Shown here piece after piece: positions 37,801 through 47,694 of a stretch of 64,000 nt of DNA. The notes under the pieces are model-generated. The model ran no database searches and was not told the DNA's origin. It saw only the letters and a list, made by a program, of their open reading frames with translations. How positions within the stretch are numbered: the stretch's first letter is position 1; every line of letters starts with the position of its first letter. Source of the DNA: Haematococcus lacustris (lineage: Eukaryota; Chlorophyta; Chlorophyceae; Chlamydomonadales; Haematococcaceae); contig JASKMD010000017.1 of assembly GCA_030144725.1 (NCBI GenBank), positions 6,257,992 through 6,321,991 on the forward strand, written 5' to 3'. The translations under genes were made by a program, and so were the position numbers.

Positions 37801-39735
37801 CCGCACCGTGAAGGAGGCGTTCTGGTGAGGCAGACACCTCTCACGACCCCTACACCTCACCTCCACCTCCACCTGACACCACCTCTCACAACCCCTACAC
37901 CTCACCTCACCCCCTCACCTCACACCTCACCTCCTTCGCTCTCTGCAGCAGATCAGCCGCTGCTGCCACCCAGCCACCCGCACAGGGCTGAGTCACCACC
38001 CACCACCACCTGCCAGTCCAAAGCCCGAATGGCCCCCTCCCCCAGCCCGCTGAGCATGCCCCAGGGCTCAGGGCAGCAGGGTGTGGAGCAGGGCAAATCA
38101 GGTGTCAGGTGTCAGGGGTAGGGCAGGGTAGGGCAGGGCGATCTGGAAGACTGGAAAAGCTGGAGGGACGCCAGGGTTGTGTGTTGTGTGCGGCTGTAGG
38201 GAGAGGTCGGGGCTAGCCATGTCGGGCTGCGCCAGGCTCTTTGGCCCCAGCTTGATCTCCCTTACCTACTCCCTTGGGTGTGCCCAGCAGGCACTGCACA
38301 GCGCTGCACAGCCTGCCCACACACCTGCCTGATCAGCTCTGCTGTGCCTGCCCGGCTGCAGGTGGGCCCATGCCGCTGACCCCAACGCCACCCTGTGCCT
38401 CAACGACTTTGAGCTGATTGACGGCGAGCGGTGGGCCAGCATGCTGCAGATGGTGCGCCAGTGGCAGCGGGAGGGCGTGCCCATCCACTGCATTGGCATC
38501 CAGGCCCATCTCACCCCAGACCTGGATCCAAGTGAGTGGGAGGAGGGGAGGGGGAGGCAGGCTTGTGGGCTGCCAGGCAGAAGGTGGGCAGGTGGGGAGA
38601 AGGTGGGTATGCAGAGGTGTGGGGGGTTGAGAGTATGAGGTAGAGGGGGTAGGGTAGGGGCTACCCGCCGGGTGGAGTCAGGCGAGGTGGGTAAGCTGCT
38701 GTTGTCCCTGATGCTGCTGCCCTTGCTGCTGCTGTCCCTGATGCTGCTGCCCCTGATGCTGCTGCTGGTCCATGGATCATGGGTGCAGGCGTAATCCAGT
38801 TCCGTCTGGACCAGCTAGCGCTGACTGGCCTGGCCCTGCACATCACTGAGCTCACCCTGCGCACTGTCAGCCAGCCTAGCCCTCGCTTCACTGGGTCTGA
38901 GCAGCAGCAGGCAGACGCACTCGTCAAGTAAGTCCCAGCTGCCTCTACCGCTGCTGCCCCTGCTGCTTTGCGTCCTCTGCCCCTGCCAGCCGCTGCGCCT
39001 GACAGGCCTGATGTACTGGAGCCAAGTGCTGCTGCAGGGCTGATGGTGGCCGTGGTGTGTGGGTCTCATGGTGCTGCACCTGGCGCCCACACTGCTGATG
39101 CTGGTGTCTGTGGGGTGCAGGTACCTCAGCCTGTTCTACAGCCACCCGGCAGTGAAGGGCATCACGCTGTGGGGCTGGTGGGACACTGGACACCCAGTCA
39201 CTAATGGCGGCCTGGTGCGAACGGACCAGACCATGAAGCCCGCGGCACTGGCGATACAGCAGCTGTGGAGCAACACCTGGTGCGCTGGCTAGACTCAGCA
39301 TCTCGTCATATCAGCTGCGTTCATCATCTTAGCTGATGTTATCATATAACAAGGCTTAGCATGATGCTGCTGGGAATGCAGGAACACCAGCATCACGGAG
39401 ACAAACGCGACCATCGTGTTGGATGCTGATGGAGGTTACGCCTTCCGAGGGTGAGTGCGAGGATTCCAAACCTGCCAGCTGTCACATAGCCCCCAACTGC
39501 TTGCTCGGCGGATGTTGACTCCGGGTGTTGACATCAATTTGCTCGCAGCTTCTACGGCACGTACCGCTACAACGTCCGATTGACAACGGGACAGCGCCTG
39601 ACGGGCGTCGTGGACTTCCCCATGCCGCGGCCGCTGCTAGCCGGCGTGACGCCAAGCCAGACCGTCACGTTGTCCTTCCCAACTGTCACCGTCCGCTCCC
39701 CGCCCAGGCCGCCGTCGCCGCCTTCTGTGGCCTGA
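34802..39735 (+). CDS. Secreted GH10-family (endo-xylanase-like) protein with substituted acid/base residue
   Basis: Fourteen exons join in phase to 647 residues: 34802-34973, 35047-35155, 35249-35375, 35665-35882, 36153-36229, 36472-36677, 36943-37086, 37297-37376, 37738-37824, 38362-38531, 38789-38927, 39121-39279, 39382-39450 and 39549-39735. A signal peptide (CLFVSLALALLLLVTS, then NAQ) comes first. A beta-rich CBM4/9/22-like module spans about residues 35-215, and the GH10 barrel runs from about 240 to 560 (FNSIVPNSMFKWPEFE, LCLNDFELIDGE, PIHCIGIQAHLTP, LHITELT, VKGITLWGWWDTGHP). A Pro-rich tail ends it. The nucleophile Glu484 is present, but the acid/base Glu of the usual N-E motif is Gln384 (VWNQLLHD). 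It may be a weak or non-catalytic glycan binder. An alternative start lies at 34760. Confidence 0.9.
36803..36854 (+). repeat. (CA)n microsatellite in a GH10-gene intron
   Basis: CACA-rich run with ATA interruptions in the intron 36678-36942. Confidence 0.9.
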
Positions 39736-41120
39736 TTTGACGGCCAATGAAGTCGAGGGACACGTGTGTCAAGTGGGCCAAGCGATTGAGATATCAATAA
39801 TCTTCAGCATCGCCTGTATCAGCATCATTAAGCGTGTATTCCTATTATAGTCAGATATACCCAGCACATGCTCAGGTCCTTAAGTAGATGCTCCTTAGGT
39901 TGAGTCGAGGGCCGTCACCTTCCACATTACGCTGCGAATTGACTTCGCTTTGTTGCATGTTTGCATACTGTGTTTGACTTTCGGGCATGGCATGTAATCT
40001 GTGTGCCGCTCCGGCCGGGACCTCGCTCGCCTCAGTTCAGCGGGGCCATTGAGTCCCCATGTAATGACTTCCGGGTTAGCCGTTCCCAAGATGAGTTGGT
40101 AATCTGATATAGTAGGCCGTTGACCAAGAATCAGGATGTCCAAACATGGGATTGGTAATCGTCATGCAAGTACTCGCTTAAAAGTGCACCATTCCTGGTA
40201 GCGCTTTCTGCACTTGCACCTGTGCATGAATGCGCGTCTCCTGGCAGGCGGCGCGTCGGTGTGAGCCTGTGCGCGTCTCCTGGCGTGAGGCCATGCCGGT
40301 GTGAGGCCGGTGTGAGGCCATGCCGGCGCAAATGATCGCGTACACACCTCAGCTGCTCACTGCCGATTGTTCTAGTGGTGAGTAACGGCAATAATGAGCG
40401 AACTGCTCCTGGCATCTAGGGGGAAATACAGTCACATTTCAGCACGCCAGGCTCGATCCGCGCAGTTAAGTCGCCCGGTCACACATGGCCGGAATTGAGC
40501 CACAAATGTGTCCCGAAAAACGTCGACAACTGGCCTGTAAGCCCATCCCTGCGCAGCGTGGTCCTGGCCGACGCCCTGTCAGTGGTAACAGCTGAGGAAC
40601 AGCGCCCACGGCTGGCAGCGTTGGTCAACCCAGGCGAGGCCAGGTGGGGCAGCTCACACCACACCCATAACTCCGCCACAGCGTAGCGCAACGCAGCAGC
40701 GTAGAGCAACGCACAGAGTATGCTCATAGCATCATTGCTGCGAGCAGGCGGTTGGTGTGCGCTCGCTGCAGGGGGCGATGTCCTGGCTAGCTGGCTTAAT
40801 CTTAAGGGGCAAGACGACGAATGTATCAGCCCCTCTGCGGCCCTGCTATGCCCCTGTAGAGTTGGGCAGGAGCGACCAGGCCAGTCACCACCACGACGAA
40901 GAAAGCTTGCCAGGCCCCAGCATAACCAGGAGCAAGAGGATGGGCAGTTGGAGGAGTACGAGCAGCAGCACCAACAGCAGCAACAGCAGGGAGAGCAGCA
41001 ACAGAAGGGGGACACCCCGTGGGCACGGCGAAAGACAGTAGCGGATGAGCATTGGAGGTTGGTCAATCCCTGCATGCGCCTGGGCGTGGAAGTCTGAGTG
41101 CGCTAGGTAAGTAGGATGTG
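39736..41120. other. Intergenic region with short tandem units and a Gln-rich open frame
   Basis: A TGTAA sequence at 39993, 258 bases after the GH10 stop, may be its polyadenylation signal. 40255-40325 has imperfect repeats of GGTGTGAGGCCATGCCGG. 40720-41097 (+) is open and encodes a Lys/Arg then Gln-rich stretch ending WARRKTVADEHWRLVNP; it might be a decayed mobile element protein, but I do not recognise it. Confidence 0.35.
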
Positions 41121-41122
41121 GA

Positions 41123-41155
41123 TGGGTTAGGGTTGGGGTAACCCTAACCCTACAC
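41123..41155. repeat. Inverted telomere-like palindrome
   Basis: GGGTTAGGGTT, GGGG and then AACCCTAACCCT form a head-to-head pair of telomere-type units separated by about five bases. Confidence 0.75.
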
Positions 41156-41439
41156 ATCATGGTTGCACATAGAGAGCCATCTGTAGCTGTCTTCGGGAAT
41201 GGCTACAGCCAGGCTGACGTAAGCAACGCACACACTTGCACACTCACAAATACCCACACACCCTTCCCCAAGACCCCCACATACACCAACAAAAAGATGC
41301 CATGTCATGCTCACACGCATGCACCTACACGCGCAATGCTCACAGTGTAGTGCATTGCCCTGTGCGTAAATGCAGGCTTGGGAGTGTTTGAACATGACTG
41401 GAGTGCAACTGAACCTTCATGCTGCCAATGCCCTTTCGC

Positions 41440-41885
41440 CAAGGGCCCCAAGCAGCCCAGGTATGAAGGCCTGCCGCACTTGCCTGCCCACCCACCCTCC
41501 ACCTGCCTGCTTACTGGCCTGCCAGCCTGCCAGCTCACCTACATATTCACCAGACAGCCTGCTCATGTGCCTGCCCAACACCCTCCACCTGCCTGCCCAC
41601 ATGCCCACAGCCCACTTGTCATATGCTTGACAGCCTACCTGCCTGCCTGCCTGCCTACATGCCTGACAGCCCACCTGCTTGCCTGCCTACATGCCTGACA
41701 GCCTGCCAGCTTGCCTAGATGCTTGACAGCCTGCCTGCCTACATGCTAGACAGCCCACCTGCCTGACAACCCACATGCCTGACAGCCTGCCTGCCTGCCT
41801 ACATGCCCGACAGCCTGCCTGCCTGCCTGCCTAGATGCCTGACAGCCTGCCTGCCTGCCTACATGCCTGACAGCCCTGCCTGCCT
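41440..41885 (+). repeat. CTGCCTACATGCCTGACAGC minisatellite
   Basis: Imperfect tandem copies of a 20-35 base unit built from CTGCCTGCC, ACATGCCTGACAGCC and relatives. The array is diverged at its left and regular at its right end. Confidence 0.85.
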
Positions 41886-42345
41886 GCCGGCCTGCCGGCC
41901 GGCCTGCCTCCCAGCCCTGCCCCCTCCCAGCCCTGCCCCACCCCCTCCCAGCCCTGCCCCACCCCATCCAAGCCCTGCCCCACCCCCTCCCTGCCTTGCG
42001 TTGCCCCTCCTTGCTCTGCCCTGCCCAACCCAGCCTTGCCCTGCCTTGCCCTGCCCTGCCTGTAGGTGTGTGGCAGTGCAGGCTACAGGTGTGCTGCAGT
42101 GCATGAGCAGCAGCAGCGGGCTGTAGTGCATGTGCTGCAGTGCATGAACAGCAGCAGCAGCAGGCTGTAGTGCATGAGCAGCTGTGCATGGGCAGCAGCA
42201 GCAGCAGGCTGTAGGTGTGTAGCAGTGCAGGTTGCAGGTAGCAGCAGGCTGTAGGTGTGCTTCAGTGCATGAGCAGCAGCACCACCACCAGGCTAAAGTG
42301 CATGTGCTGCAGTGCATGAGCAGCCGCAGCAGCAACAGGCTGTAA
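41886..42345 (+). repeat. Compound satellite, copy 1 (CCAGCCCTGCCCCACCCC plus CAGCAG-GCTGTAG units)
   Basis: A C-rich array of about 20-base units is followed, after CTGCCTGTAGGTGTGTGGC, by units built from AGCAGCAGCAGGCTGTAGTG and CATGAGCAGC. The same order recurs at 46497-47194. Confidence 0.85.
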
Positions 42346-42423
42346 TGAATGACCAGCAGTGCAAGGACAGCAATGTGCGGTGTGTGTCTGGTTGCATGCA
42401 AGCTCATTTCAAGGCATAGATCT

Positions 42424-42700
42424 GGCATGGTCCGCGGTGGTCTTGGTAGCTCCATGCAAATAAAGGCATGCAATTTGCGTTTGTTTAACCATGCCATTGC
42501 TTGTGTAGTCGCATATGGACACCACATTGGTTGTGTAAGACAATTCCCCCGGTGATGGGCAATTGCAACTCGAATATCAAGGTCATCAATAGACCTAGCG
42601 TACTTGACCGTGCCAGTTGCAGCGTCAATGTAATACAACGTGGTGCCATATGGTTGGATTTGGTGCGGATCACTGCCAGGCCTGCACTTGCTAAGCATGA
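42424..42700 (-). other. Unidentified protein-like fragment
   Basis: The minus strand is open and reads PYGTTLYYIDAATGTVKYA, then SIDDLDIRVAIAHHRGN. The composition is protein-like rather than repeat-like, but I do not recognise a family. It lies between a satellite and a tandem repeat, so it may be part of a mobile element. Confidence 0.3.
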
Positions 42701-43195
42701 CCGTGATGCATACATGCAAAGGGGGTATGTAGCAGGTGGCTACCACGTTTGCAGCATTAGCGCATCACCATGTGGTGGTGTTGTCCAGGCAAGAGGCATG
42801 TGGCGCACCACACCCTAGCATGTGGCTGGATCTGGCGAGCATCCACTATAGGTACCATCCGTGGTCCAGCTAGCTATGACACATTGGGTGTGGATCACTG
42901 CCAGGCTTGCACTTGCTAAGCATGACCGTGATGCATACATGCAAAGGGGGTATGTAGCAGGTGGCTACCACGTTTGCAGCATTAGCGCATCACCGCGTGG
43001 TGGTGTTGTCCATACAAGGGGCATGTGGCGCATCACACCCTAGCATGTGGCTGGATCTGGTGAGCATCCACTATGAGTACTACTCGTGGTCCAGCTAGCT
43101 GTGCATACATGCAGAGGGGGTGTGTAGCAAGTGGCTACCGGGTTTGCGGCCTTAGCGCATCACCGTGTGGTGGTGTTGTCCGCGAGCCTAGTAGT
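42661..43195 (+). repeat. 225-bp tandem repeat, two and a half copies
   Basis: Unit 1 starts near 42668 and unit 2 near 42893 (GGATCACTGCCAGG); a shortened third unit starts near 43095. Each contains GTGATGCATACATGCA, GTGGCTACC and GTGGTGGTGTTGTCC. Confidence 0.9.
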
Positions 43196-43434
43196 GGTGT
43201 AGGCGGTGATGAATGGCCATCGTTGGCAAGTTAACGCGGGGGCAACATTGCTGCATTGATGCGGGAGAAGTGCGTTTCTCTCTGGCCAGTCACACAGAAA
43301 AACACCCCCCTTTTACAAATGGATATAATGTTAACATGCAATGTTAACATGCAATTTCAGACTGTGGGCACACTTTTTCAGACCATTGACCAGGCCTGAT
43401 AGGTCTGAGACCGGCCCGTTTCTAACTAGTCGCC

Positions 43435-44540
43435 GTGCTGTATGCAATGGGACCGCGTGGCAAGCGGGGTAGAGAGTATGAGACGTATGAGGACGAACAT
43501 GCTATGGCGATGTATATGTACAGCAGATTCACAGTAAAGAAGGAGACTCTGCACCTGGATGACCACCTGCAATTCACGCAGCTACCCTTGTTCTCTGGCA
43601 GAAACCCACTGCAGTCCATTCAGTACGACTCCATGTATGAGAAGATGGACCAACTGTTTGTGAGCAACGGCGTGGATGTGGCAAGCACTACACATGCCCC
43701 TCGCAAAGGCGCGCCCGTGGAGATGGCCAACTCTGGGTGAGTGAAGCAGCAGCAGCAGCAGCAGGGCAGGCCAGCCCCAGCCCAGCCAAATGCAATAATT
43801 GTTTGTGTATGTATGTGCATGTACAGGGTGCAGCACGGGGACATAAAGAAGCACTGTGGGTGGTCGAAGGATGTCGCAGAGCAGCACTACCTCCATCACT
43901 CTCGTATGGAGGCCGTCCTGGCCATGTGCGGTTGGGAGTCAGAGCATGTCAAGTGGCTTACCACGTTCTATGCGGAGAGGTGAGGCCTGTGCATAGGCCT
44001 GCAGCTTATTGCAATTGGTGCTGGAAGCTCATTCCTGTTTGCCCGTCTGCCTGGTTGCCTACCTGCCTTGCCAGGTTCGAGGTCCCACTGCCTCTTGTGT
44101 GGCTCAAGTTCGAGGCTGGGCCCCACCTCTTCCCCATCCTCCCTGCATTGCGAGAAGCCTGCTCTACAGGCAGCAGCCAGACGGCAGACAGCCGTGCCTG
44201 CTTCAAAGCCTTGCTGGCAGTCTTTGAGGCATTCGTCACCTTGCTTTGCCAGGACTGCATCTGGCTAGACATGCATGCTCCCAGCATCAGCTCCCGGCAC
44301 ATGGTCTGCACTCACCTCCACAGCCTGCCCAGCTATCACCAGCATCGGGACAAGGCAGCTGAGCTGTACCGAGGAGGGCAGTTATCAGCCAGAAAGCCAA
44401 AGGCATTTGATGAGTGGATGCGTGACATGTATAACCTGCAGCTCGCAACCCCTGCCCTGACTGCTGCCTTATCTCGCTTGGATCCCAGGGGGGCAGCAGC
44501 AGCAGCAGCAGCAGGGCAGGCCAGCCCTGCCCTCACCTAG
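43435..44540 (+). pseudogene. Crypton tyrosine recombinase, C-terminal half
   Basis: Three exons join in phase: to 43736, 43827-43979 and 44075-44540. The recombinase signature is visible: H-A-P-R (STTHAPRKGAPVEMANSG) across the first junction, then IKKHCGWSKDVAEQHYLHH with the G-W and a candidate nucleophile Tyr, then MEAVLAMCGW. The sequence ends with an F-P-type motif (GPHLFPILPALREA) as in other Cryptons and CBF3/GCR1-like recombinase folds. Cryptons insert by single-strand recombination without DDE chemistry. I see no upstream catalytic Arg region, so this copy is likely truncated. The family call rests on motif layout. Confidence 0.58.
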
Positions 44541-44765
44541 TGGCCATCAGCAGGAGGGCAGGCCAGCCCTGCCCCTGCCCTCATCAGGGGGCCAGCAGCA
44601 GCAGCAGCAGGGGGGCAGGTCAGCCCTGCACTGACCTGGGGGCCAGCAGCAGGAGGGCAGGCCAGCCCTGCCCTTACCTGTGGGCCAGCAGCAGGAGGGC
44701 AGGCCAGCCCTGCCCCTGCCTTCGCCAGGGGGGCAGCAGCAGCAGCAGGGCAAGCCAGCCAGGGA
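44505..44765 (+). repeat. Tandem repeat, CAGCAGCAGGAGGGCAGGCC units
   Basis: Four to five copies of a 54-75 base unit containing CAGGGGGCCAGCAGCAG and GGGCAGGCCAGCCCTGCC, bridging the recombinase and GCR1_C blocks. Confidence 0.85.
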
Positions 44766-44795
44766 TCAATTGCAGAAGCCCTTCCCATCTCCCCC

Positions 44796-45995
44796 ATGCC
44801 ATACTCGGTGCAATCTCTACAACAGTGGGGTACTGCCAGCGAGATCATAGCTCTGTGGGAGTCTGGTAGGGGGAGGGGCCCTAGCTTGCGATCTTTGGAG
44901 GGAGGGGAAGGGGGGAAGCAGTGGCACGCCAACAGAGGGGTTGAAGGAAGGCAGGTGGGGAAGAGGGTCAGCGAGATCAAGCAGATAGTCTTGCTGATTG
45001 AGTGGTATCTCAGAACCAGGTTTCCTAACATTAGTAGGAGTGTAGCACTGCAACATTTGGACAGAAATACAAGACATATCAAAGCTTGGAGTGGCCTTTT
45101 AAGATGGCTGCAACGTGAGAAAAACCCAGCAGCAGCAGGCCAGCAGCACCAGCAGGCTGCAGCAGCAGGCCAGCAGCACCTGCAGGCTGCAGCAGCAGGC
45201 CAGCAGAACCTGGAGGCTGCAGCAGCAGGCCAGCAGAACCTGCAGGCTGCAGCTGCAGGCCAGCAGCACCAGCAGGCTGCACCAGCAGGCCAGCAGCCCC
45301 TGCAGGCTGCAGCTGCAGGCCAGCAGCACCTGCAGGCTGCAACTGCAGGCCAGCAGAGCCTGGAGGCTGCAGCAGCAGGCCAGCAGCACCAGCAGGCTGC
45401 AGCAGCAGGCCAGCAGCACCTTCAGGCTGCAGCTGCAGGCCAGCAGAGCCTGGAGGCTGCACCAGCAGGCCAGCAGAGCCTAGAGGCTGCACCAGCAGGC
45501 CAGCAACACCTGCAGGCTGCAGGCCAGCAGAACCTGGAGGCTGCAGCAGCAAGCCAGAGAGCATGCCAGCAACACTTGCAGATTGGTACCCCTACTAAAG
45601 GGTCTCAGCAGCAGGTCTTCTCAGCTTTGGCAATGGTCCTGGCTGCAACAAGCCGGGGGATATCAGTCAGTGCTCTAGCAGCCGCCCTAGCAGCAGCAGC
45701 GAAGGGGCCAAGCCCGTCCACCTCCCCTACTGAGGCACCAAGTAGGAGTCAGCAGCCAAGGCCCACATTAACATATCTTCCCACTACAACAGAGGGGGTC
45801 GTTACTGCTTTCTTGGGGATGCCAGTAGCCAAGGGAGGTACGTCAGGCCTCCTCAATGGCTGCAGCCTCTTTGTCTGCATGTCAGCGGCGTGCAACCAGG
45901 CCAAACCGCCAGGGCTCCGCCACCAATCAAGTCTCCCGGTAAAAGTTCCCCCTGTACGGGGGAAGTTTGTTGGCTGTAGATGGGGGAAGTTTTAA
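44796..45995 (+). CDS. GCR1_C-type DNA-binding protein with 10-residue tandem repeats
   Basis: A 399-codon open frame. Residues ~8-80 fit the GCR1_C domain seen at the end of Cryptons: WGTASEIIALWESGRGRGPS, then a K-Q-W block and the RRxxI-like GKRVSEIKQIVLLIEWYL. The middle (45127-45560) is a decamer repeat, consensus AAAAGQQHLQ, about 14 copies. The C-terminal part is Ala/Ser/Pro-rich and unremarkable. It is probably the last exon of the Crypton upstream, separated by a repeat-filled intron (44541-44795), but I could not fix the acceptor. Confidence 0.5.
   Translation: MPYSVQSLQQWGTASEIIALWESGRGRGPSLRSLEGGEGGKQWHANRGVEGRQVGKRVSEIKQIVLLIEWYLRTRFPNISRSVALQHLDRNTRHIKAWSGLLRWLQREKNPAAAGQQHQQAAAAGQQHLQAAAAGQQNLEAAAAGQQNLQAAAAGQQHQQAAPAGQQPLQAAAAGQQHLQAATAGQQSLEAAAAGQQHQQAAAAGQQHLQAAAAGQQSLEAAPAGQQSLEAAPAGQQHLQAAGQQNLEAAAASQRACQQHLQIGTPTKGSQQQVFSALAMVLAATSRGISVSALAAALAAAAKGPSPSTSPTEAPSRSQQPRPTLTYLPTTTEGVVTAFLGMPVAKGGTSGLLNGCSLFVCMSAACNQAKPPGLRHQSSLPVKVPPVRGKFVGCRWGKF
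45127..45560 (+). repeat. 30-bp coding tandem repeat
   Basis: About 14 units of CAGCAGGCCAGCAGCACCTG type, exactly 30 bases each except one shortened unit near 45515. The frame is kept, so selection or slippage in multiples of 30 has preserved coding. Confidence 0.95.
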
Positions 45996-46496
45996 ATTGC
46001 CCAACCGCGCTACTCGACAAGCACGAGCGACTAGCAACCCATACTACGGCTTGCTGGGCTCCATTGCAAGCTGTGACGCGCAACCTGGACGGCCCAGAGG
46101 TGGTCGCTGGGGGCGGTTACTGTAATCGTTGATGAACGGCCGCAGCGATGCCGACCACAAGCCGTCCCTTAACACCAGCCGACCCACTCCCGTACACGCA
46201 GGAGTTATGACCCCGCCGAGGCAAGCGAGGACAACGCACAGCTGAAGGACAGCAAGAAGACACGCGTGGAGCTGAGCTAGGCGCGGGCCAGGCGAGCTCC
46301 AGGTGAGATGGTTAGGGTAATACCTAGCCACTAACACATTAGGGGCAGCACTAACAATTCGCCCCTTGCATTACCCTTGCCATAACTCTGTTGTTGTGTG
46401 CCTATACATGCAGGCCATCCACAATAACAGTTCAAGGAGACCCCAACAACTTAGAACGGCAAGACCGGCGACCCGCCGCCCAGCCCCACCCCTCGC
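45996..46496. other. No gene seen
   Basis: About 500 bases between the Crypton-type block and the second compound satellite. I find no credible exon, RNA gene or motif. Confidence 0.4.
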
Positions 46497-47194
46497 CGCC
46501 GCAGCCCAGCCCTGCCCCACCCCCTCCCAGCCCTGCCCCACCCCCTCCCAGCCTTGTGTTGCCCCTCCCCTCCCTGCCCAGCCCTGCCCCACCCCCTCCC
46601 AGCCCTGCCCCACCCCCTGCCAGCCTTGCGTTGCCCCTCCCCTCCCTGCCCAGCCCTGCCCCAACCCCTCCCAGACATGCCCCACCCCTGCCAGCCCTGC
46701 CCCACCCCCTCCCAGCCTTGCGTTGCCCCTCCCCTCCCTGCCCAGCCCTGCCCCACCCCCTCCCAGACATGCCCCACCCCTGCCAGCCCTGCCCCACCCC
46801 ATCCCAGCCTTGTGTTGCCCCTCCCCTCCCTGCCCAGCCCTGCCCCACCCCCTCCCAGCCCTGCCCCACCCCCTGCCAGCCCTGCCCCACCCCATCCCAG
46901 CCTTGCGTCGCCCCTCCCCTCCCTGCCCAGCCCTGCCCCACCCCCTGCCAGCCCTGCCCCCCACCCTGCCAGCCCTGCCCCACCCCCTCCCAGGCTTGCG
47001 TTGCCCCTCCCTGCCCTGCCCTGCCCTGCCCTGCCCTGCCCTGCCCTGCCCTGCCCTGCCTGTAGGTGTGTGGCGGTGCAGTCTTCAGTTAGCAGCAGGC
47101 TGCAGGTTTGCTGCAGTGCATGTGCAGCAGCAGCAGGCTGCAGTGCATGTGTTACAGTGCATGAGCAGCAGCAGCAGGTTGTAGTGCATGAGCA
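46497..47194 (+). repeat. Compound satellite, copy 2, running into the gap
   Basis: Tandem CCAGCCCTGCCCCACCCC units with interspersed TTGTGTTGCCCCTCCCCTCC, then (CTGCC)n, then the same CAGCAG-GCTGCAG units as at 42060-42345. The array continues into the N run, so its true length is unknown. Confidence 0.9.
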
Positions 47195-47694
47195 NNNNNN
47201 NNNNNNNNNNNNNNNNNNNNNNNNNNNNNNNNNNNNNNNNNNNNNNNNNNNNNNNNNNNNNNNNNNNNNNNNNNNNNNNNNNNNNNNNNNNNNNNNNNNN
47301 NNNNNNNNNNNNNNNNNNNNNNNNNNNNNNNNNNNNNNNNNNNNNNNNNNNNNNNNNNNNNNNNNNNNNNNNNNNNNNNNNNNNNNNNNNNNNNNNNNNN
47401 NNNNNNNNNNNNNNNNNNNNNNNNNNNNNNNNNNNNNNNNNNNNNNNNNNNNNNNNNNNNNNNNNNNNNNNNNNNNNNNNNNNNNNNNNNNNNNNNNNNN
47501 NNNNNNNNNNNNNNNNNNNNNNNNNNNNNNNNNNNNNNNNNNNNNNNNNNNNNNNNNNNNNNNNNNNNNNNNNNNNNNNNNNNNNNNNNNNNNNNNNNNN
47601 NNNNNNNNNNNNNNNNNNNNNNNNNNNNNNNNNNNNNNNNNNNNNNNNNNNNNNNNNNNNNNNNNNNNNNNNNNNNNNNNNNNNNNNNNNNNNN
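47195..47694. other. Assembly gap of 500 N
   Basis: Exactly 500 N, a conventional placeholder length, at the edge of a satellite. Nothing can be said about its content or real size. Confidence 1.

Larger units (their letters stand above)
43435..45995 (+). mobile_element. Crypton-like tyrosine-recombinase element (fragment)
   Basis: Two adjacent plus-strand blocks carry the two domains that define Cryptons: a tyrosine recombinase C-terminal region, then a GCR1_C-type DNA-binding domain. Both lie between two copies of the same compound satellite (41886-42345 and 46497-47194). The N-terminal part of the recombinase and the element ends were not found. Confidence 0.6.

Noticed and set aside
41440..42345. 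CRISPR-like array or repeat-containing gene
   Set aside because: Units are adjacent and irregular without unique spacers, and the DNA is eukaryotic. It is a minisatellite.
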